From: Planctobacterium sp047947135
Lineage (GTDB): Bacteria; Pseudomonadota; Gammaproteobacteria; Enterobacterales; Alteromonadaceae
Length of the DNA stretch: 64,000 nt
Assembly (NCBI GenBank): GCA_047947135.1
Contig: CP170457.1
Location: 2,852,001 to 2,916,000 of the forward strand
Direction of reading: 5' to 3'
Each line of letters begins with the position of its first letter. Positions within the stretch are counted from its first letter, which is position 1. A model generated the notes under the pieces. The model did no database searches. It saw nothing but the letters and a program-made list of their open reading frames with translations, and was not told the DNA's origin. Positions 1 to 9,731 of the stretch are shown here, piece after piece. The translations under genes were made by a program, and so were the position numbers.

Positions 1-41
1 AGGCGGGCTGGAAATAATTCCAGTCTGACATTTCTTCAGGT

Positions 42-1652
42 TTGAATACTTCTTTTCGAACGTTCAATATTGCCACGAACATATGGGTAGCGCTGCTGGT
101 GCTGCCTATGTTGGTGGTGTTGCTCAGTTGGCTGCAGCCGCAGTGGCAGCAGTGGCAACATCTGCTAGATACATTTTTTGCTGAATACGTAACTAATACA
201 ATTTTGCTTGCTGTCGGAGTCGGCTTTTTTAGCTGCGTTTTTGCGGTTCTTCCTGCATGGTGGGTGAGTCAGTATCACTTTCCATTGCGTCGCTTTTTTA
301 ACTGGGCGCTTTTACTGCCATTGGCTATTCCCAGTTACATCGGTGCTTACGTTTATGTTGGCCTGCTGGATTTCGCCGGTCCAATTGATCGCTTGCTGTC
401 CAGTATAGGTTTGTCTGGTTCACAGTACTTACCGGATATTCAAAATTTGTTTGGTACCTGCGTGGTGATGTCGTTGGTGCTGTACCCCTATGTTTTTGCC
501 ATCGCTAAAGTCAGTTTTAGCTCACAGTCCGCAAATTATCGTAAAGTTGCCCAAAGCAACGGCTTTTCTGAGTCCAAATTTTTTACGAAACTGGCGTTAC
601 CGATGGCATTGCCCGCAATTTTGGCTGGGACTTCTCTTACCATGATGGAAGCCATGGCGGATTTTGGTACGGTGGAATATATGGGTGTGGTGACTTTTAC
701 AACAGGCATATTCCGTACCTGGTATGGCATGAACAATATTGCAGCCGCTTCGCAACTGGCATCCACTTTAGTGCTATTTGTCATTATATTATTGGCGCTG
801 GAGCGTTGGAGCCGACGTAAACAACGCTATTTTAGCAACACTTCTGCAGGTTACCAACGTATCAATCTAAGTCGAGGGAAAGCGCTGACCATCAGTTCGG
901 CATTGACTTGTTTGTTCTTGATTGCATTCATTACGCCACTTAGCTTGTTGGGGTATTGGGGCTACTTAAGCCTACAAAGTGGTTTTGACATGCGTCTGCT
1001 TGGCCAGATTAAAAATACCTTTTTGGTCGCCGGAACAGCTGCTCTGATCATTGTTATGGGAGCCTTATTGTTATGTTATTGCGCCAGATTAAAACCAGGT
1101 AAATGGGCACAGACCAAGTTGCAGCTTGTTGGGTCTGGCTATGCTTTTCCCGGTACAGTGATTGCGGTAGGCAGTGTGATGGCGCTGGGCTGGCTGGATC
1201 ATCGAATTAATGACGTTTTTATCTGGTTTAATGACAAACCCGTTGGTCTGGTTCTTTCTGGCAGTGCTTTTGCTTTGGTGTTTGCCTATACAGTTCGTTT
1301 TTCTACTGTGGGTTTGCACTATATTCAGAACGGCCTGGAGCGGATAACACCGTCTATTGACAATGCGGCTCGCTCGTTAGGAGCTAATCAAAGCACTTTG
1401 CTGTGGCGTGTGCATTTGCCGTTGTTACGAGGCAGTGCCCTAATGGCTTTATTGGTGGTGTTTGTTGATATTATAAAGGAGCTACCAGCAACACTGATAT
1501 TAAGACCCTTTAACTTCGATACGCTGGCAGTTAAGACTTATGAATTTGCCAAAGATGAACGCTTGACAGACGCAGCAGTGCCAGCGTTGCTGATTATTCT
1601 GGTTAGTCTGATTCCAGTGTTAGTTATCAGTAAAATGCAGTCCGAAAAATAG
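42..1652 (+). CDS. fbpB: Iron(III) ABC transporter, fused two-domain permease
   Basis: Inner-membrane permease of a ferric-iron ABC importer; it would pass Fe(III) from a periplasmic binding protein to the cytoplasm using the ATPase encoded 2 bp downstream. The 536-aa protein has about 12 hydrophobic segments in two halves, each carrying an EAA-type loop that docks the ATPase (around SNGFSESKFFTKLALP near residue 175 and SLGANQSTLLWRVHLP near residue 450). This duplicated architecture is typical of FbpB/SfuB/HitB permeases. The start is a TTG; an in-frame stop lies at 15-17 and there is no ATG between, so TTG is the best available start. The binding-protein gene is probably just upstream, outside the window. 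Iron specificity is inferred from family resemblance and the nearby Fur-boxed receptor. Confidence 0.88.
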   Translation: MNTSFRTFNIATNIWVALLVLPMLVVLLSWLQPQWQQWQHLLDTFFAEYVTNTILLAVGVGFFSCVFAVLPAWWVSQYHFPLRRFFNWALLLPLAIPSYIGAYVYVGLLDFAGPIDRLLSSIGLSGSQYLPDIQNLFGTCVVMSLVLYPYVFAIAKVSFSSQSANYRKVAQSNGFSESKFFTKLALPMALPAILAGTSLTMMEAMADFGTVEYMGVVTFTTGIFRTWYGMNNIAAASQLASTLVLFVIILLALERWSRRKQRYFSNTSAGYQRINLSRGKALTISSALTCLFLIAFITPLSLLGYWGYLSLQSGFDMRLLGQIKNTFLVAGTAALIIVMGALLLCYCARLKPGKWAQTKLQLVGSGYAFPGTVIAVGSVMALGWLDHRINDVFIWFNDKPVGLVLSGSAFALVFAYTVRFSTVGLHYIQNGLERITPSIDNAARSLGANQSTLLWRVHLPLLRGSALMALLVVFVDIIKELPATLILRPFNFDTLAVKTYEFAKDERLTDAAVPALLIILVSLIPVLVISKMQSEK

Positions 1653-1653
1653 A

Positions 1654-2697
1654 ATGATTAATTTAAAAAACATCGCCATATCTTATGATGACAATACCGT
1701 AGTCAAAGACTTAACCCTGAGATTAAAACAAGGGGAAATAGGCTGCTTGTTAGGTGCTTCTGGCTCTGGAAAATCCACATTACTGCAGGCAATTGCGGGA
1801 TTTAAAGCGCTTGACCGTGGTGAAATTACCTTGCGTGACCGAGTCGTCGCAAGTGATTCGATAAATGTTGCCCCCAATAAACGTAATGTGGCAATGGTGT
1901 TTCAGGACTTTGCACTGTTCCCGCATCTCAGTGTTGCAGATAATATTGCCTTTGGTTTGTCTGGTAAGTCCGCGACCCAAAAACAACAGATTGTGGATGA
2001 GTTGTTGTCACTGGTAGGGCTTTCGGGATTTGCTTCACGAGCTATTCATCAGTTATCTGGCGGGCAACAACAGCGAGTCGCGGTTGCAAGAGCCATAGCG
2101 CCGGAACCGGACCTGATTTTATTTGATGAGCCGTTTTCCAGTCTGGATACAGAATTGCGACTGGAGCTGGCGACTCAGGTCAAACGTATTTTGAACGAGC
2201 GCCAAATGACGGCGATTCTGGTGACACATGATCACCAGGAAGCGTTTCTATTTGCCGATAAAATCGGTGTGTTACAGCAGGGCAGTATCCAACAATGGGA
2301 CACCGGATTTAATGTGTATCACCGTCCAGAAACCCCGTATGTCGCTGAGTTTGTCGGGAAAGGGCGTTTTATCGAAGGCGAAATCACTTCTACTACCACA
2401 GTCAATACAGTCTTTGGTGAACTAACCACATTGCACCCTCAGCAAAAAGCACTGGGAGAAAAAGTGCGCGTGTTATTGCGCCCGGATGATATTGTGCATG
2501 ATGATGATAGTACCTTGAAAGCCAAAGTCATCAGCCGACAATTCAGAGGTGCGGATATATTGTTTCGATTGGAAGTCCCGATTGAAGGATGCAATGAGAA
2601 TATGGTTGTGCATTGTATCTCTTTGAGTCATCACGATCACAAACCTGGTGAATCAATTGGTATCAAATTCGACTTACAGCACGTCATTTGTTTTTAA
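1654..2697 (+). CDS. fbpC: Iron(III) ABC transporter ATP-binding protein
   Basis: Cytoplasmic ATPase that powers the permease encoded immediately upstream (2 bp gap, same operon). In the 347-aa sequence I see Walker A GASGSGKST (34-42), the ABC signature LSGGQQQR (about 134-141), Walker B LILFDEP (about 154-160) and the switch histidine in LVTHDHQEAF. The C-terminal third (after about residue 240) is a TOBE-like beta domain as in FbpC/PotA-type importers. Length fits FbpC (about 350 aa). Likely iron-regulated with its operon, although the promoter is outside the window. The gene converges on the TonB receptor and shares a bidirectional hairpin with it. Confidence 0.9.
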   Translation: MINLKNIAISYDDNTVVKDLTLRLKQGEIGCLLGASGSGKSTLLQAIAGFKALDRGEITLRDRVVASDSINVAPNKRNVAMVFQDFALFPHLSVADNIAFGLSGKSATQKQQIVDELLSLVGLSGFASRAIHQLSGGQQQRVAVARAIAPEPDLILFDEPFSSLDTELRLELATQVKRILNERQMTAILVTHDHQEAFLFADKIGVLQQGSIQQWDTGFNVYHRPETPYVAEFVGKGRFIEGEITSTTTVNTVFGELTTLHPQQKALGEKVRVLLRPDDIVHDDDSTLKAKVISRQFRGADILFRLEVPIEGCNENMVVHCISLSHHDHKPGESIGIKFDLQHVICF

Positions 2698-2703
2698 ACA
2701 AAA

Positions 2704-2724
2704 AAGGATGCTTAAAGCATCCTT
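2704..2724. terminator. Bidirectional terminator between fbpC and the TonB receptor
   Basis: A perfect 10-bp inverted repeat (AAGGATGCTT / AAGCATCCTT) sits between the convergent stops of fbpC (2697) and the receptor (2746). On the minus strand the stem is followed by a T-rich run (complement of 2698-2703); on the plus strand by TTCTTCT. It therefore suits termination from both sides, best for the receptor. Confidence 0.8.
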
Positions 2725-2745
2725 CTTCTAATAACATTATTCTGT

Positions 2746-4905
2746 TTAGAATTGATAGCGGTAACCTATTTGAATTGTCCTGGGCTTGCCTACCTGTATA
2801 CCACCATGACGACGCGTTGCGACGTATTCTTTATCGAATAAATTATCGATTACCGCGTAAATTTGTTGGTTGTCAGCGACAGAATAGTTAGCAGAAACAT
2901 CTGCAATCGTTCTGCTTTCAATACCGTTTAGACTGGTAATAGTTTCATTTCCAGCTGAGGTTCTCATGTCATCGGTATATTTGACAGCTACCTTAACATG
3001 CCAGTTATTCTGCTGAACTCCAACTTCTACTTGCGCGGTTTGCTGCGGCAGGTAAGGAAGCTCGTCACCTGCGGTTACATCTCCCCAAAAATCTAATTCG
3101 GATGAAAAGCTTTCATCGAACTCTGCATTTGAATAGGTGTAGTTGGCATTAAGTGGGAATTCATAACCATTGTAGGAAAAGGTTTTGCCTATGCTGAATT
3201 CGGCACCGGCGATCGTCACTTTACCTGCGTTATACTGCTGTCCAATAAGGTCATCGCTACACCCCTGGCTTGCCGTACAGTTGCCATGCAGGTTATCCAG
3301 CCTCGTGTAGAAACCAATCGCTTCACCGCGCCAGCCATTCACATCGAAGCGCATTCCTGCTTCATAATTCCAGCCTTCTTCTTCCTGCGCATTATTGTTG
3401 CCAGGTGAGGGGGGAGCAAAAGCCTTTTGTACGCCCGCTAACAGCATTACGTCCTGCCAAACCTGATAAGTAAATCCAATGGATGGCAGAAGTGCGCTAA
3501 CGTCATTTTCACGATGAGCGGGTGTTGCATCTCGAGAAGGATCCGTTTTTCCCCAATCGTGGCGTTCTAAAGTAATATCTTCAAAACGTAAACCACCAGA
3601 GATAACCAGATCGCCAAGCGTATATTGATCATGTACAAACAGACTTAAGGCGTTTGCAGAATCAATGCGGTTTGAATCTGTTCCTGGCGTACCTGCTTCC
3701 AGTAAGCTCATTTGTTGACTCGCATTTAAGCTATAAGTGTCTACCCATTGAAAACGGTCCATTTCATCTTCATGAACACGTAAGCCAAAACTGAGTTCAT
3801 GATTACCAGTTAACCAACCCAATTCGGCTTGCACACCCTGTGAGAGATAATCACGGTTATTGGCTTTAATACCCACCTCGATAAACTCAGCTCCCTGAAG
3901 TGCTTCGGTACTGTTACTATCAAGAAGGCTGGCCAGTTCTTCAGCACCGCTGCCAAGACTTAGGCCACCAACTTTGCTGACTTTATACCAATTTCTGTGA
4001 AAATCGTTGTGATAACCGATTACGCTCAAATCGACGTTATTATTGATAATAAAGTCGTAGTGAAGTGAGATATGTTTATGCTCAGTATTCATTTGATCGA
4101 GCTGAGAAGCGGAGTAGCGTTGGAAGGGATTATTTAAAAAATCCTCATCTGTAATACCAACATAGGTCTCATCTGAAACTTCATCAGAGTATTTTAATTT
4201 TATTTCAAGGTTGTGCTTACCTTGCGCATCAAGGTCAACACTAAACTTACTTAACAGATCGGTTTTTTCGAATCCAGTGTTTTGTCCACCCGGTAGTTCT
4301 TTGAAGCCATCTGCGGCGTAATGAAAAATATCGAACACACCGCTGACACGCTCACCGGTTCCACCCACAACGGAATGCAATTTGCGAAATTGGTCTGTTC
4401 CTGCAGATATATCAAATTTACCTTCTAAATCAGACTTTGGTAAGGGAGTGGATACCAGATTAAGTACACCACCGGAGCTTCTTGGGCCATATTTTACGGC
4501 TGAGGAACCTTTAAGAATCTCGATAGCTGACATTCTTCCAACGGTTGGAAAATAATAGGCAGAAGGAGAAGCATACGGCGCTGGAGCGGCAAGTACGCCA
4601 TCTTCCATTACGGTAATCTTTTCAGAACGGTCTGAAGAATTACCGCGCATTCCAATGTTGGGACGAAGACCGTAACCATCTTCTTCCATAAAGTAGACAC
4701 CCGGAGCAGTAGACAGTACACGCATAATATCCGTAACGGCATAGTCTGCTAATTCCACGCCATCGATATAGACAGCAGAACCAGGAACTTCATTCACCGC
4801 TTCATTGGAGCCAAATATCGTAATTTGCTCGACATTATCTTCTGCGATTGCGATGTTATGCATAAGTGCGGCTGAGATTGCTACGCTGAGTAATTCTTTT
4901 TTCAT
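2746..4905 (-). CDS. TonB-dependent siderophore/ferric receptor
   Basis: Outer-membrane beta-barrel receptor for an iron chelate, energised by TonB. The 719-aa protein has a signal peptide (cleavage near AIAEDN, residue 21-22), a TonB-box-like stretch (EQITIF), a plug domain (about 35-165, with RGNSSDRSEKITVMEDG and an IEILKGSSAVKYGP segment) and a C-terminal barrel ending in aromatic Phe (GYRYQF). The plug resembles FecA-type receptors, so ferric citrate or a similar carboxylate siderophore is possible, but the ligand cannot be read from sequence. There is no N-terminal signalling extension, and no FecI/FecR-like pair is next to it. A Fur-box match 58 bp upstream of the start indicates repression in iron-replete cells. 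Confidence 0.9.
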   Translation of the reverse strand: MKKELLSVAISAALMHNIAIAEDNVEQITIFGSNEAVNEVPGSAVYIDGVELADYAVTDIMRVLSTAPGVYFMEEDGYGLRPNIGMRGNSSDRSEKITVMEDGVLAAPAPYASPSAYYFPTVGRMSAIEILKGSSAVKYGPRSSGGVLNLVSTPLPKSDLEGKFDISAGTDQFRKLHSVVGGTGERVSGVFDIFHYAADGFKELPGGQNTGFEKTDLLSKFSVDLDAQGKHNLEIKLKYSDEVSDETYVGITDEDFLNNPFQRYSASQLDQMNTEHKHISLHYDFIINNNVDLSVIGYHNDFHRNWYKVSKVGGLSLGSGAEELASLLDSNSTEALQGAEFIEVGIKANNRDYLSQGVQAELGWLTGNHELSFGLRVHEDEMDRFQWVDTYSLNASQQMSLLEAGTPGTDSNRIDSANALSLFVHDQYTLGDLVISGGLRFEDITLERHDWGKTDPSRDATPAHRENDVSALLPSIGFTYQVWQDVMLLAGVQKAFAPPSPGNNNAQEEEGWNYEAGMRFDVNGWRGEAIGFYTRLDNLHGNCTASQGCSDDLIGQQYNAGKVTIAGAEFSIGKTFSYNGYEFPLNANYTYSNAEFDESFSSELDFWGDVTAGDELPYLPQQTAQVEVGVQQNNWHVKVAVKYTDDMRTSAGNETITSLNGIESRTIADVSANYSVADNQQIYAVIDNLFDKEYVATRRHGGIQVGKPRTIQIGYRYQF

Positions 4906-4962
4906 ATTCTTAAAGGTTTTTTAAATCTTATGTTTCAAACGTGGTGAGATTACAACAGAAGT

Positions 4963-4981
4963 ATTAATGATAATCAATATC
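4963..4981 (-). promoter_or_regulatory. Fur box upstream of TonB receptor
   Basis: The 19-bp stretch matches the classical Fur consensus (GATAATGATAATCATTATC) at 16 of 19 positions, and the overlapping segment 4966-4984 is a near-palindrome (AATGATA...TATCATT). It lies 58 bp upstream of the receptor start codon, where Fur would block the minus-strand promoter. The TerB-like gene on the plus strand starts 130 bp away and could also be influenced. Confidence 0.85.
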
Positions 4982-5109
4982 ATTTAGGTTAAGTTTGGGC
5001 TGGTTGCCGAAATATTAAGCGAATTTTAATTGTAAGTTGCATTCAGAGCACAATGTAATAATCATTAAGCGCTGAATTATTAATGCTGAGTTGAATTGTT
5101 GGGGGAGTA

Positions 5110-5553
5110 ATGATCAAAAAACTGCTTACATTTCTGGAGATAGAAAAACCCGAACTTGAATCCCAAGAAGAGTTGACGGTGCCGTTGGCTACCGCCGTAT
5201 TGTTTTACGAGGTGATGCGAGCGGACCACGTGATTAATCCCAAAGAAATTGAAGCATTTAGAACAACAGTGATGAAAGAAATGGATGTTGAATCAGGGCA
5301 GGTGAAAGAAATGCTGCAGAAAGTGGAACAAAAAATCAGTGAATCTGTCGACTATATGCAATTCACCCGACTGATTCACGAAAACTGCTCTTTTGAAGAA
5401 AAACGCAAAATCATTGGGTTGTTATGGCATTTAGCGGCTGCCGATGGCCATATTGATCCGCATGAAGAGCACTTAATTCGCAAATTTTCCGATTTGCTGT
5501 ATTTGTCCCACAGTGACTTTATTCAGGCGAAATTGGGCGCCATTCCTCATTAG
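5110..5553 (+). CDS. TerB-family (tellurite-resistance-like) protein
   Basis: Small cytoplasmic all-helical protein of 147 aa with the TerB-like pattern: two helical repeats, each with an acidic motif (MRADHVINPKEIEAF near residue 37 and AAADGHIDPHEEHLIRKF near residue 117). These D-x-x-I-x-x-x-E segments are the metal-binding-like feature of the TerB fold. Start supported by a GGGGGAG ribosome-binding site 3 bases before ATG. It is a single gene without terC/terD neighbours, so a tellurite role is not implied; stand-alone TerB proteins are common and mostly uncharacterised. Confidence 0.8.
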   Translation: MIKKLLTFLEIEKPELESQEELTVPLATAVLFYEVMRADHVINPKEIEAFRTTVMKEMDVESGQVKEMLQKVEQKISESVDYMQFTRLIHENCSFEEKRKIIGLLWHLAAADGHIDPHEEHLIRKFSDLLYLSHSDFIQAKLGAIPH

Positions 5554-5590
5554 CGTCGCGAATAGCAAGCATCACACACTATGAGGTTAT

Positions 5591-6535
5591 TTAACTGGTC
5601 ATTTCTCTGGCAACAAAGGTGTTTTTACCCGTCTCTTTCGCCTCATACAGGCAGCCGTCGGCGAAATCGATAGCTTCGACTGAAGTGAGATCTTCTGAAG
5701 GAATAACCGATGTGACACCGATGCTGACGGTTACATTGCCAAAATCTGTATTTTGCTCGTGAGCAATATCTAACTCGTTAATAATACGCAATATTTTTTG
5801 CGCAAATGCTTTGGCGCCGGGGAGGTCGGTTTTGGGCAGCACAGCAGCAAACTCTTCGCCACCGTACCTGGCCATGACATCGGTTTGTCGTTTGCTGGCC
5901 GTTTTTAAAGCATGTGCCACCGTGCGTAAGCATTCGTCACCCTGTAAATGGCCATATTGGTCGTTATATTTTTTAAAGTTATCAATATCGATCAACATGA
6001 TGCTGATGGCTTCCTGTTCACGTTGGGCTCTGCCCCATTCTTTTAACAGCAAATCATCGAAACGACGACGGTTGGCAATACCAGTCAAACCGTCGGTTGT
6101 AGATAACATGTTAAGGCGTTTACGATGTCGCACTAACTCCAGATGATTGCGGATCCGCATTTTGACGATGGGGGGATGAAACGGTTTGGAAATATAATCA
6201 ATTGCGCCTAATTCCAGGCCTTTTTCTTCATCGTGGATATTATCCAACGCCGTAACGAAAATAATCGGTATATGGTTTGTTTGACGATTTTGTCGCAGTA
6301 GCTGGCATACTTCGTAACCATCCATCTCTGGCATTACAATATCCAGCAATATCAGATCCGGCTGCAACCGCTCTGCTTGTTGCAGGGCCATTTTTCCAGA
6401 AGTAGCAAAGACGACATTACATTCATTGCTTAGAATTTCTCCGAGCATTTTAATATTGCTAACCGCATCATCGACAACGAGCACTGTTTGGGGCTCTTCA
6501 CTTTCAATGCCTGTATAATTCTCAATATTCATCAA
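5591..6535 (-). CDS. Response regulator with diguanylate cyclase (REC-GGDEF)
   Basis: Cytoplasmic PleD/WspR-like regulator of 314 aa. A REC domain (about 15-135) has the acidic pocket VVDD, phospho-acceptor Asp in LILLDIVMP and the conserved Lys in ISKPF. The GGDEF domain (about 145-310) carries an active GGEEF signature and, five residues before it, an RQTD sequence that fits the RxxD product-inhibition site, so it should make c-di-GMP and be feedback-inhibited. The stop of the upstream hybrid kinase is only 4 bp from this start, so the kinase very likely phosphorylates this regulator. Confidence 0.92.
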   Translation of the reverse strand: MMNIENYTGIESEEPQTVLVVDDAVSNIKMLGEILSNECNVVFATSGKMALQQAERLQPDLILLDIVMPEMDGYEVCQLLRQNRQTNHIPIIFVTALDNIHDEEKGLELGAIDYISKPFHPPIVKMRIRNHLELVRHRKRLNMLSTTDGLTGIANRRRFDDLLLKEWGRAQREQEAISIMLIDIDNFKKYNDQYGHLQGDECLRTVAHALKTASKRQTDVMARYGGEEFAAVLPKTDLPGAKAFAQKILRIINELDIAHEQNTDFGNVTVSIGVTSVIPSEDLTSVEAIDFADGCLYEAKETGKNTFVAREMTS

Positions 6536-6539
6536 CGGC

Positions 6540-9500
6540 CTACTGTTTATTGCTTAGCTGTTGTTTAATCTCGCCCAATAACGTCTCGGCTTCACTAAAA
6601 TCCAGTTGTTGTAAATGGTTCAAAAAATCATCTTTTAGTCTGCTATTTACTTGTTCAGGTAATTGGGCCAACAGTTTTTCACCTGACTCCACGGCACCTA
6701 ATTCCTGTCGCTGCAATTGCAAAATCAATTGCTCAACCAAATGCTCCAAATGCGCTTGTGATAGCTGTTGTGCTGAGTTTTCAACAACCACTGCTGGGTC
6801 GATTGAAACAGCAGGCAATCCAGCTGAAATAGTTTCCAGTGTTGTGTTTAACAATAGTTCAAATTCCAGTAATTGCAGCTCGTTTAATAATTGCCCTTGT
6901 TTTATTTGTGATTCCAGATGCGATGTGGCTTGATGAACTTTAGTGGCGGAGATATTACCTGATTCACCTTTTAACTTGTGCAATAGAGCCAGTTGCTGTT
7001 CGGTATCCTGCACTCTGACAGCATGTTTGAGTTGTTCTGAAAAATCACCATAGCTGCGCACAAATTCTTTTAGCAGAGATAGCAAGAGCGTTGTTTTGTT
7101 GCCGACCCGTTTGATCGCTTCCGAGACGTTAATTTCCGGAATATTTGGCAGGTCATCGGGGGTAATATCCTGATGAGCCGTAACCGAATCATCATTACCA
7201 AGCCATTTACCCAGGGTTTTATAAAATGTCACTACATCTATGGGTTTAGTGATAAAGTCTTGCATTCCTGCTTGTGTCGCTTTTTCCCGATCTTCATCCA
7301 TGGCATTTGCGGTCATGGCGATGATGGGGGTATCAATGTTTAATTCTTTTTTAATTTTTCGCGTGGCTGTTAATCCGTCCATCACCGGCATTTGCACATC
7401 CATCAATATAAGATCGAAGGATTCTTGTGCCAGTTTGTCCAGAGCCCGTTGACCATTTTCCGCCAGTATCACCTCTACGCTGATATCTTCTAACAACGCC
7501 ACAGCGACTTCTTGATTAATGTGGTTATCCTCGACCAACAACACTTTGTTGCCTCGAAGGCTTTCAGGTTGAGCGGGAATCTCAGTAGATGCAGGTTGGT
7601 AATTGATGATGCCTGAGGTCGCTAACGTATCTTGCAAAGAGGATTGCGTAAACGGTTTAAACAGGATGTCTGAAAACAACCTATCAACGTTGTTTTTATC
7701 GAGTTCTTCCAAATCGCAAGCGGTTATCAATATCAACTTTGCGTCAGGTTTATCTGGCAGTTGCTGGAGTTGCTCGGCGGTCTCAATACCACTTAAATTA
7801 GGCATATTGTAATTGATGAAGATGACATCATAGTTCAATGTATTGTCGTTGGCAGATAGAAGTTCCAATCCATGTTCAGGTGAGTGAGCGACTGTCACAG
7901 TGGCACCTATCTGCTGCAACATCAATTGCAGAACACGGGTAGTATTGAGGGAATCATCAATGATAAGGGCAGCAAGCTCATGTTGTTGCAGGCTGCTTTG
8001 AGCCACGGCGTCAGCATCAATATCCATATCGATTGAGAAAAAGAATGTGCTGCCTTTACCAAATTCACTCTCAACACCAATTTTCCCCCCCATTAAATTG
8101 ACTAAGTGTTGGCAAATTGACAGTCCTAAGCCGGTGCCTCCAAAGCGACGGGTCACGGAGTTATCGACCTGGTTAAACGAATGGAATAATTGTGATTGCT
8201 TGGATTCTGAAATGCCGATTCCCTCGTCTTGCACAGAAAACAACAGGCAGGCTTTATCGTCGAGCCGTGATTGCATCTGCACCTGTACCACTATCTCCCC
8301 TTTTTCCGTGAACTTGATGGCATTATTAACCAGATTGAGCAGGATCTGATTCAATCGATACGGATCACCTTTAAGGTGTTGCGGGACTTCTGGTGCGATG
8401 TCATACAAAATATCCAGCTTTTTCTTTTGTGCCTGACTGACCACTACATTGGATAGATTATCGAACACATCAGACAGGGTAAATTCGGTATCTTCAAGCT
8501 CCATTTTACCGGCTTCGATTTTGGAAATATCCAAAATATCATTCACCAGTTGTAATAAGACCTGAGAGGAAGACTCAATTCGTTTGGCAAATTGTGTTTG
8601 CCGGATGTCCAGTGAGGTTTTTTGCATTAGATAAATATTGCCAACTATCGCATTCATTGGAGTCCGAATTTCATGACTCATATTTGCTAAAAACAATCCT
8701 TTGGCTTTGTTGGCTATTTCTGCTTGCTCCTTGGCTTCCAGCAGGTCTGCTTCTATTTGTTTCTGTTTAGTAATGTCTCGACCCAAGCCTTCAACCCCTA
8801 CGAAATCGTTATCATCGTCAAAGAGATTAATTTCAGACAGAAGAATCCAGCGGTTGTCACCATGTTTATCAAGGATCTCAATCTCAAACTCTAACTGCGG
8901 CACATTTTTGGTGGGAGTTTTTAAGTATCGTCGTGCAATATTATTAATAGGGTTGGGTGTGAGCAGTTCATGCAATTTCAGCATCTGCCGGGGACGATAA
9001 CCGTAGAGTTCATTAACGGAATCGGCGATATAGGTGATTTTGCCATCTTTGTCGCGGGTATACACAAAATACTGGCTGAGATTACTTATCAGGCGATGGT
9101 ATTTTTTCTGATTCTCACTTAACGCAATCTCAGATGCTTCCCGACGCAGAGTTTCTTTTTGTAATGAACGGATAAGTAAAACGGCAGTAAACCAGGCAAG
9201 CAACAAAAGCAGCAGCGTTATGCCGCCCTGTATAAAGAGTTGGTTGCGAATATCTTTTGCCAGTACCTGAAAAAAGCTGTCTGATACTTTAAAGTGCGCG
9301 ATGCCTAATAAGGCGAAGTTATCCGGAGAATACAGAGCGACATCCACCGAAAAACAGCTCTCACACCGAGATTCACCGCGCTGGATATTGTCAATGTCGC
9401 CAAATGTATCGCTGTCGAGCTCTAATTCAATTGCATTAAAAAATGCTCTACCAGATGTTGGCTCCTGATAAAGCATAAGCTTATCCAGCGCGTCTTCCAG

Positions 9501-9731
9501 AATGGTTAGCTCGTCCATTTCCTGCACATCTAATAACGCGTTTAACAGATGCGCAGATTGAGATTCGGCTATGATTTTTGAATCTGCTTCGGCCTCGCTG
9601 CGTAACTTGGGTTGCAGGACTTGCGACCAATAAATAGCCAACGACAACTGTAATGATACCGCTAATAATATGAAGACGGCCGAGATACTTTTCGGGGCAC
9701 GGCGAATAAAGCCGCTAGGATCAAGGTTCAT
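6540..9731 (-). CDS. Hybrid sensor histidine kinase (PAS-HisKA-HATPase-REC-REC-HPt)
   Basis: Inner-membrane sensor of 1063 aa. Order: TM1 (about 17-38), a periplasmic sensor of about 120 residues with a CESC pair (RCESCF), TM2 (about 168-190), PAS (about 205-325), HisKA with phospho-acceptor His353 in MSHEIRTPMN, HATPase with N, G1 and G2 boxes, two REC domains and a C-terminal HPt (HKLKGESGN). The first REC has Asn where the phospho-acceptor Asp should be (IFINYNMP), so it is probably a pseudo-receiver; the second is canonical (LILMDVQMP). The start overlaps the end of the YfiR-like gene by 11 bp, and the REC-GGDEF gene follows after 4 bp, making a tight three-gene operon. Probable phosphorelay: His353 to REC2 to HPt to the downstream REC-GGDEF. 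Confidence 0.92.
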   Translation of the reverse strand: MNLDPSGFIRRAPKSISAVFILLAVSLQLSLAIYWSQVLQPKLRSEAEADSKIIAESQSAHLLNALLDVQEMDELTILEDALDKLMLYQEPTSGRAFFNAIELELDSDTFGDIDNIQRGESRCESCFSVDVALYSPDNFALLGIAHFKVSDSFFQVLAKDIRNQLFIQGGITLLLLLLAWFTAVLLIRSLQKETLRREASEIALSENQKKYHRLISNLSQYFVYTRDKDGKITYIADSVNELYGYRPRQMLKLHELLTPNPINNIARRYLKTPTKNVPQLEFEIEILDKHGDNRWILLSEINLFDDDNDFVGVEGLGRDITKQKQIEADLLEAKEQAEIANKAKGLFLANMSHEIRTPMNAIVGNIYLMQKTSLDIRQTQFAKRIESSSQVLLQLVNDILDISKIEAGKMELEDTEFTLSDVFDNLSNVVVSQAQKKKLDILYDIAPEVPQHLKGDPYRLNQILLNLVNNAIKFTEKGEIVVQVQMQSRLDDKACLLFSVQDEGIGISESKQSQLFHSFNQVDNSVTRRFGGTGLGLSICQHLVNLMGGKIGVESEFGKGSTFFFSIDMDIDADAVAQSSLQQHELAALIIDDSLNTTRVLQLMLQQIGATVTVAHSPEHGLELLSANDNTLNYDVIFINYNMPNLSGIETAEQLQQLPDKPDAKLILITACDLEELDKNNVDRLFSDILFKPFTQSSLQDTLATSGIINYQPASTEIPAQPESLRGNKVLLVEDNHINQEVAVALLEDISVEVILAENGQRALDKLAQESFDLILMDVQMPVMDGLTATRKIKKELNIDTPIIAMTANAMDEDREKATQAGMQDFITKPIDVVTFYKTLGKWLGNDDSVTAHQDITPDDLPNIPEINVSEAIKRVGNKTTLLLSLLKEFVRSYGDFSEQLKHAVRVQDTEQQLALLHKLKGESGNISATKVHQATSHLESQIKQGQLLNELQLLEFELLLNTTLETISAGLPAVSIDPAVVVENSAQQLSQAHLEHLVEQLILQLQRQELGAVESGEKLLAQLPEQVNSRLKDDFLNHLQQLDFSEAETLLGEIKQQLSNKQ

